Shown here: in pieces, positions 63,926-64,000 of the stretch | Layout of the letters: every line of letters begins with the position of its first letter | Position numbering within the stretch: the first letter of the stretch is position 1 | Origin: Corynebacterium gerontici | Lineage (GTDB): Bacteria; Actinomycetota; Actinomycetes; Mycobacteriales; Mycobacteriaceae | Assembly: GCF_003813985.1 (NCBI RefSeq) | Contig: NZ_CP033897.1 | Location: forward strand, 310,001 to 374,000 | Length of the DNA stretch: 64,000 bases | Reading direction: 5' to 3' | Notes under the pieces: model-generated | The model's input: the letters and a program-made list of their open reading frames with translations, nothing else | Told to the model about the DNA's origin: nothing | Databases searched by the model: none | Translations under genes and position numbers: made by a program

Positions 63926-64000
63926 TGCAACTCCTTGAGAAATTGTTCTGCCCAGCGTTGCACATCAAAGGTGCGCACTTGCTGGTGCATGGTGTGCATT
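63922..64000 (-). CDS. otsA: Trehalose-6-phosphate synthase, C-terminal end (partial)
   Basis: This is the last 25 codons of a gene that continues beyond the window. The sequence MHTMHQQVRTFDVQRWAEQF followed by LKELQ-stop resembles the C-terminus of OtsA (R-x-V-x-x-x-D-V-x-x-W-A). The TGA overlaps the start of the lipoprotein gene. Identification rests on this short end plus the operon position. Confidence 0.75.
   Translation of the reverse strand, partial: MHTMHQQVRTFDVQRWAEQFLKELQ

Overview
The window is a stretch of chromosome from a Corynebacterium (Actinobacteria, Mycobacteriales). The evidence is gene content and order. A groEL2–ppk2 pair, dacB–tilS–hpt, ftsH–folE–folP–folB–folK with DUF3180/DUF6779/DUF2520 neighbours, lysS, clpC, mutY/carbonic anhydrase/radA/lpqE/carD–ispD–ispF–cysS–rlmB, a zinc-type ABC operon and otsA–lipoprotein–otsB form the backbone familiar from C. 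glutamicum and, in part, M. tuberculosis. A HrcA/CIRCE operator, an McbR-like operator and many leaderless start sites also fit the genus. I see no rRNA, tRNA, CRISPR array, insertion sequence or prophage.

Layout. 0–5 kb: a Nudix hydrolase, an ABC-2 exporter pair, a Na/Pi cotransporter and a Bcr/CflA-type exporter. 4.4–9.6 kb: a minus-strand operon read def → GNAT → xthA → cls → membrane-anchored protein → prsW. 9.6–14.8 kb: DUF3263, LytR_C, GCS2-type ligase, GT87-type mannosyltransferase, a stand-alone LeuA-regulatory-domain protein, a possible microprotein and an M20 dipeptidase. 15–21 kb: groEL2, ppk2, rhodanese, ppa, dacB–tilS–hpt. 21.4–28.6 kb: ftsH and the folate operon, ending in two divergent genes (a shortened DUF2520 protein and an atypical PanC). 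28.6–42.4 kb: a TcyP-like cystine symporter, lysS, a PTS EIICB, hydrolases, a nucleoside hydrolase–MFS pair, a YhgE/Pip transporter with a degenerate ATPase, and an ActP/MctC-type symporter with its DUF485 partner. 42.6–46.3 kb: an 82-aa repeat-containing small protein, clpC, duplicated terminators, a G-rich tandem repeat and a DUF4236 microprotein. 46.3–51.9 kb: bioYMN, a ThrE-type exporter, mutY, carbonic anhydrase. 51.9–58.3 kb: radA, lpqE, carD–ispD–ispF, cysS, rlmB. 58.3–64 kb: an esterase, a metal ABC operon, a LacI regulator and the trehalose genes otsB/otsA.

The most notable observation is not a gene. The 10-mer CGTCGAAAAG occurs 18 times in 64 kb, counting both strands, with no strand preference and in both coding and intergenic DNA. 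A close variant, CGTCGACAAG, occurs 8 more times. Each would be expected about 0.1 times by chance. This looks like a genome-wide signal sequence (uptake, recombination or nucleoid-organising type). Other leads are the 82-aa signal-less repeat protein, considered together with the lack of porH/porA between groEL2 and ppk2; the Walker-less ATPase paired with YhgE; a PanC lacking its pantoate-binding motifs; an McbR-type operator before the cystine symporter; and a palindromic -10 shared by def and its divergent neighbour.
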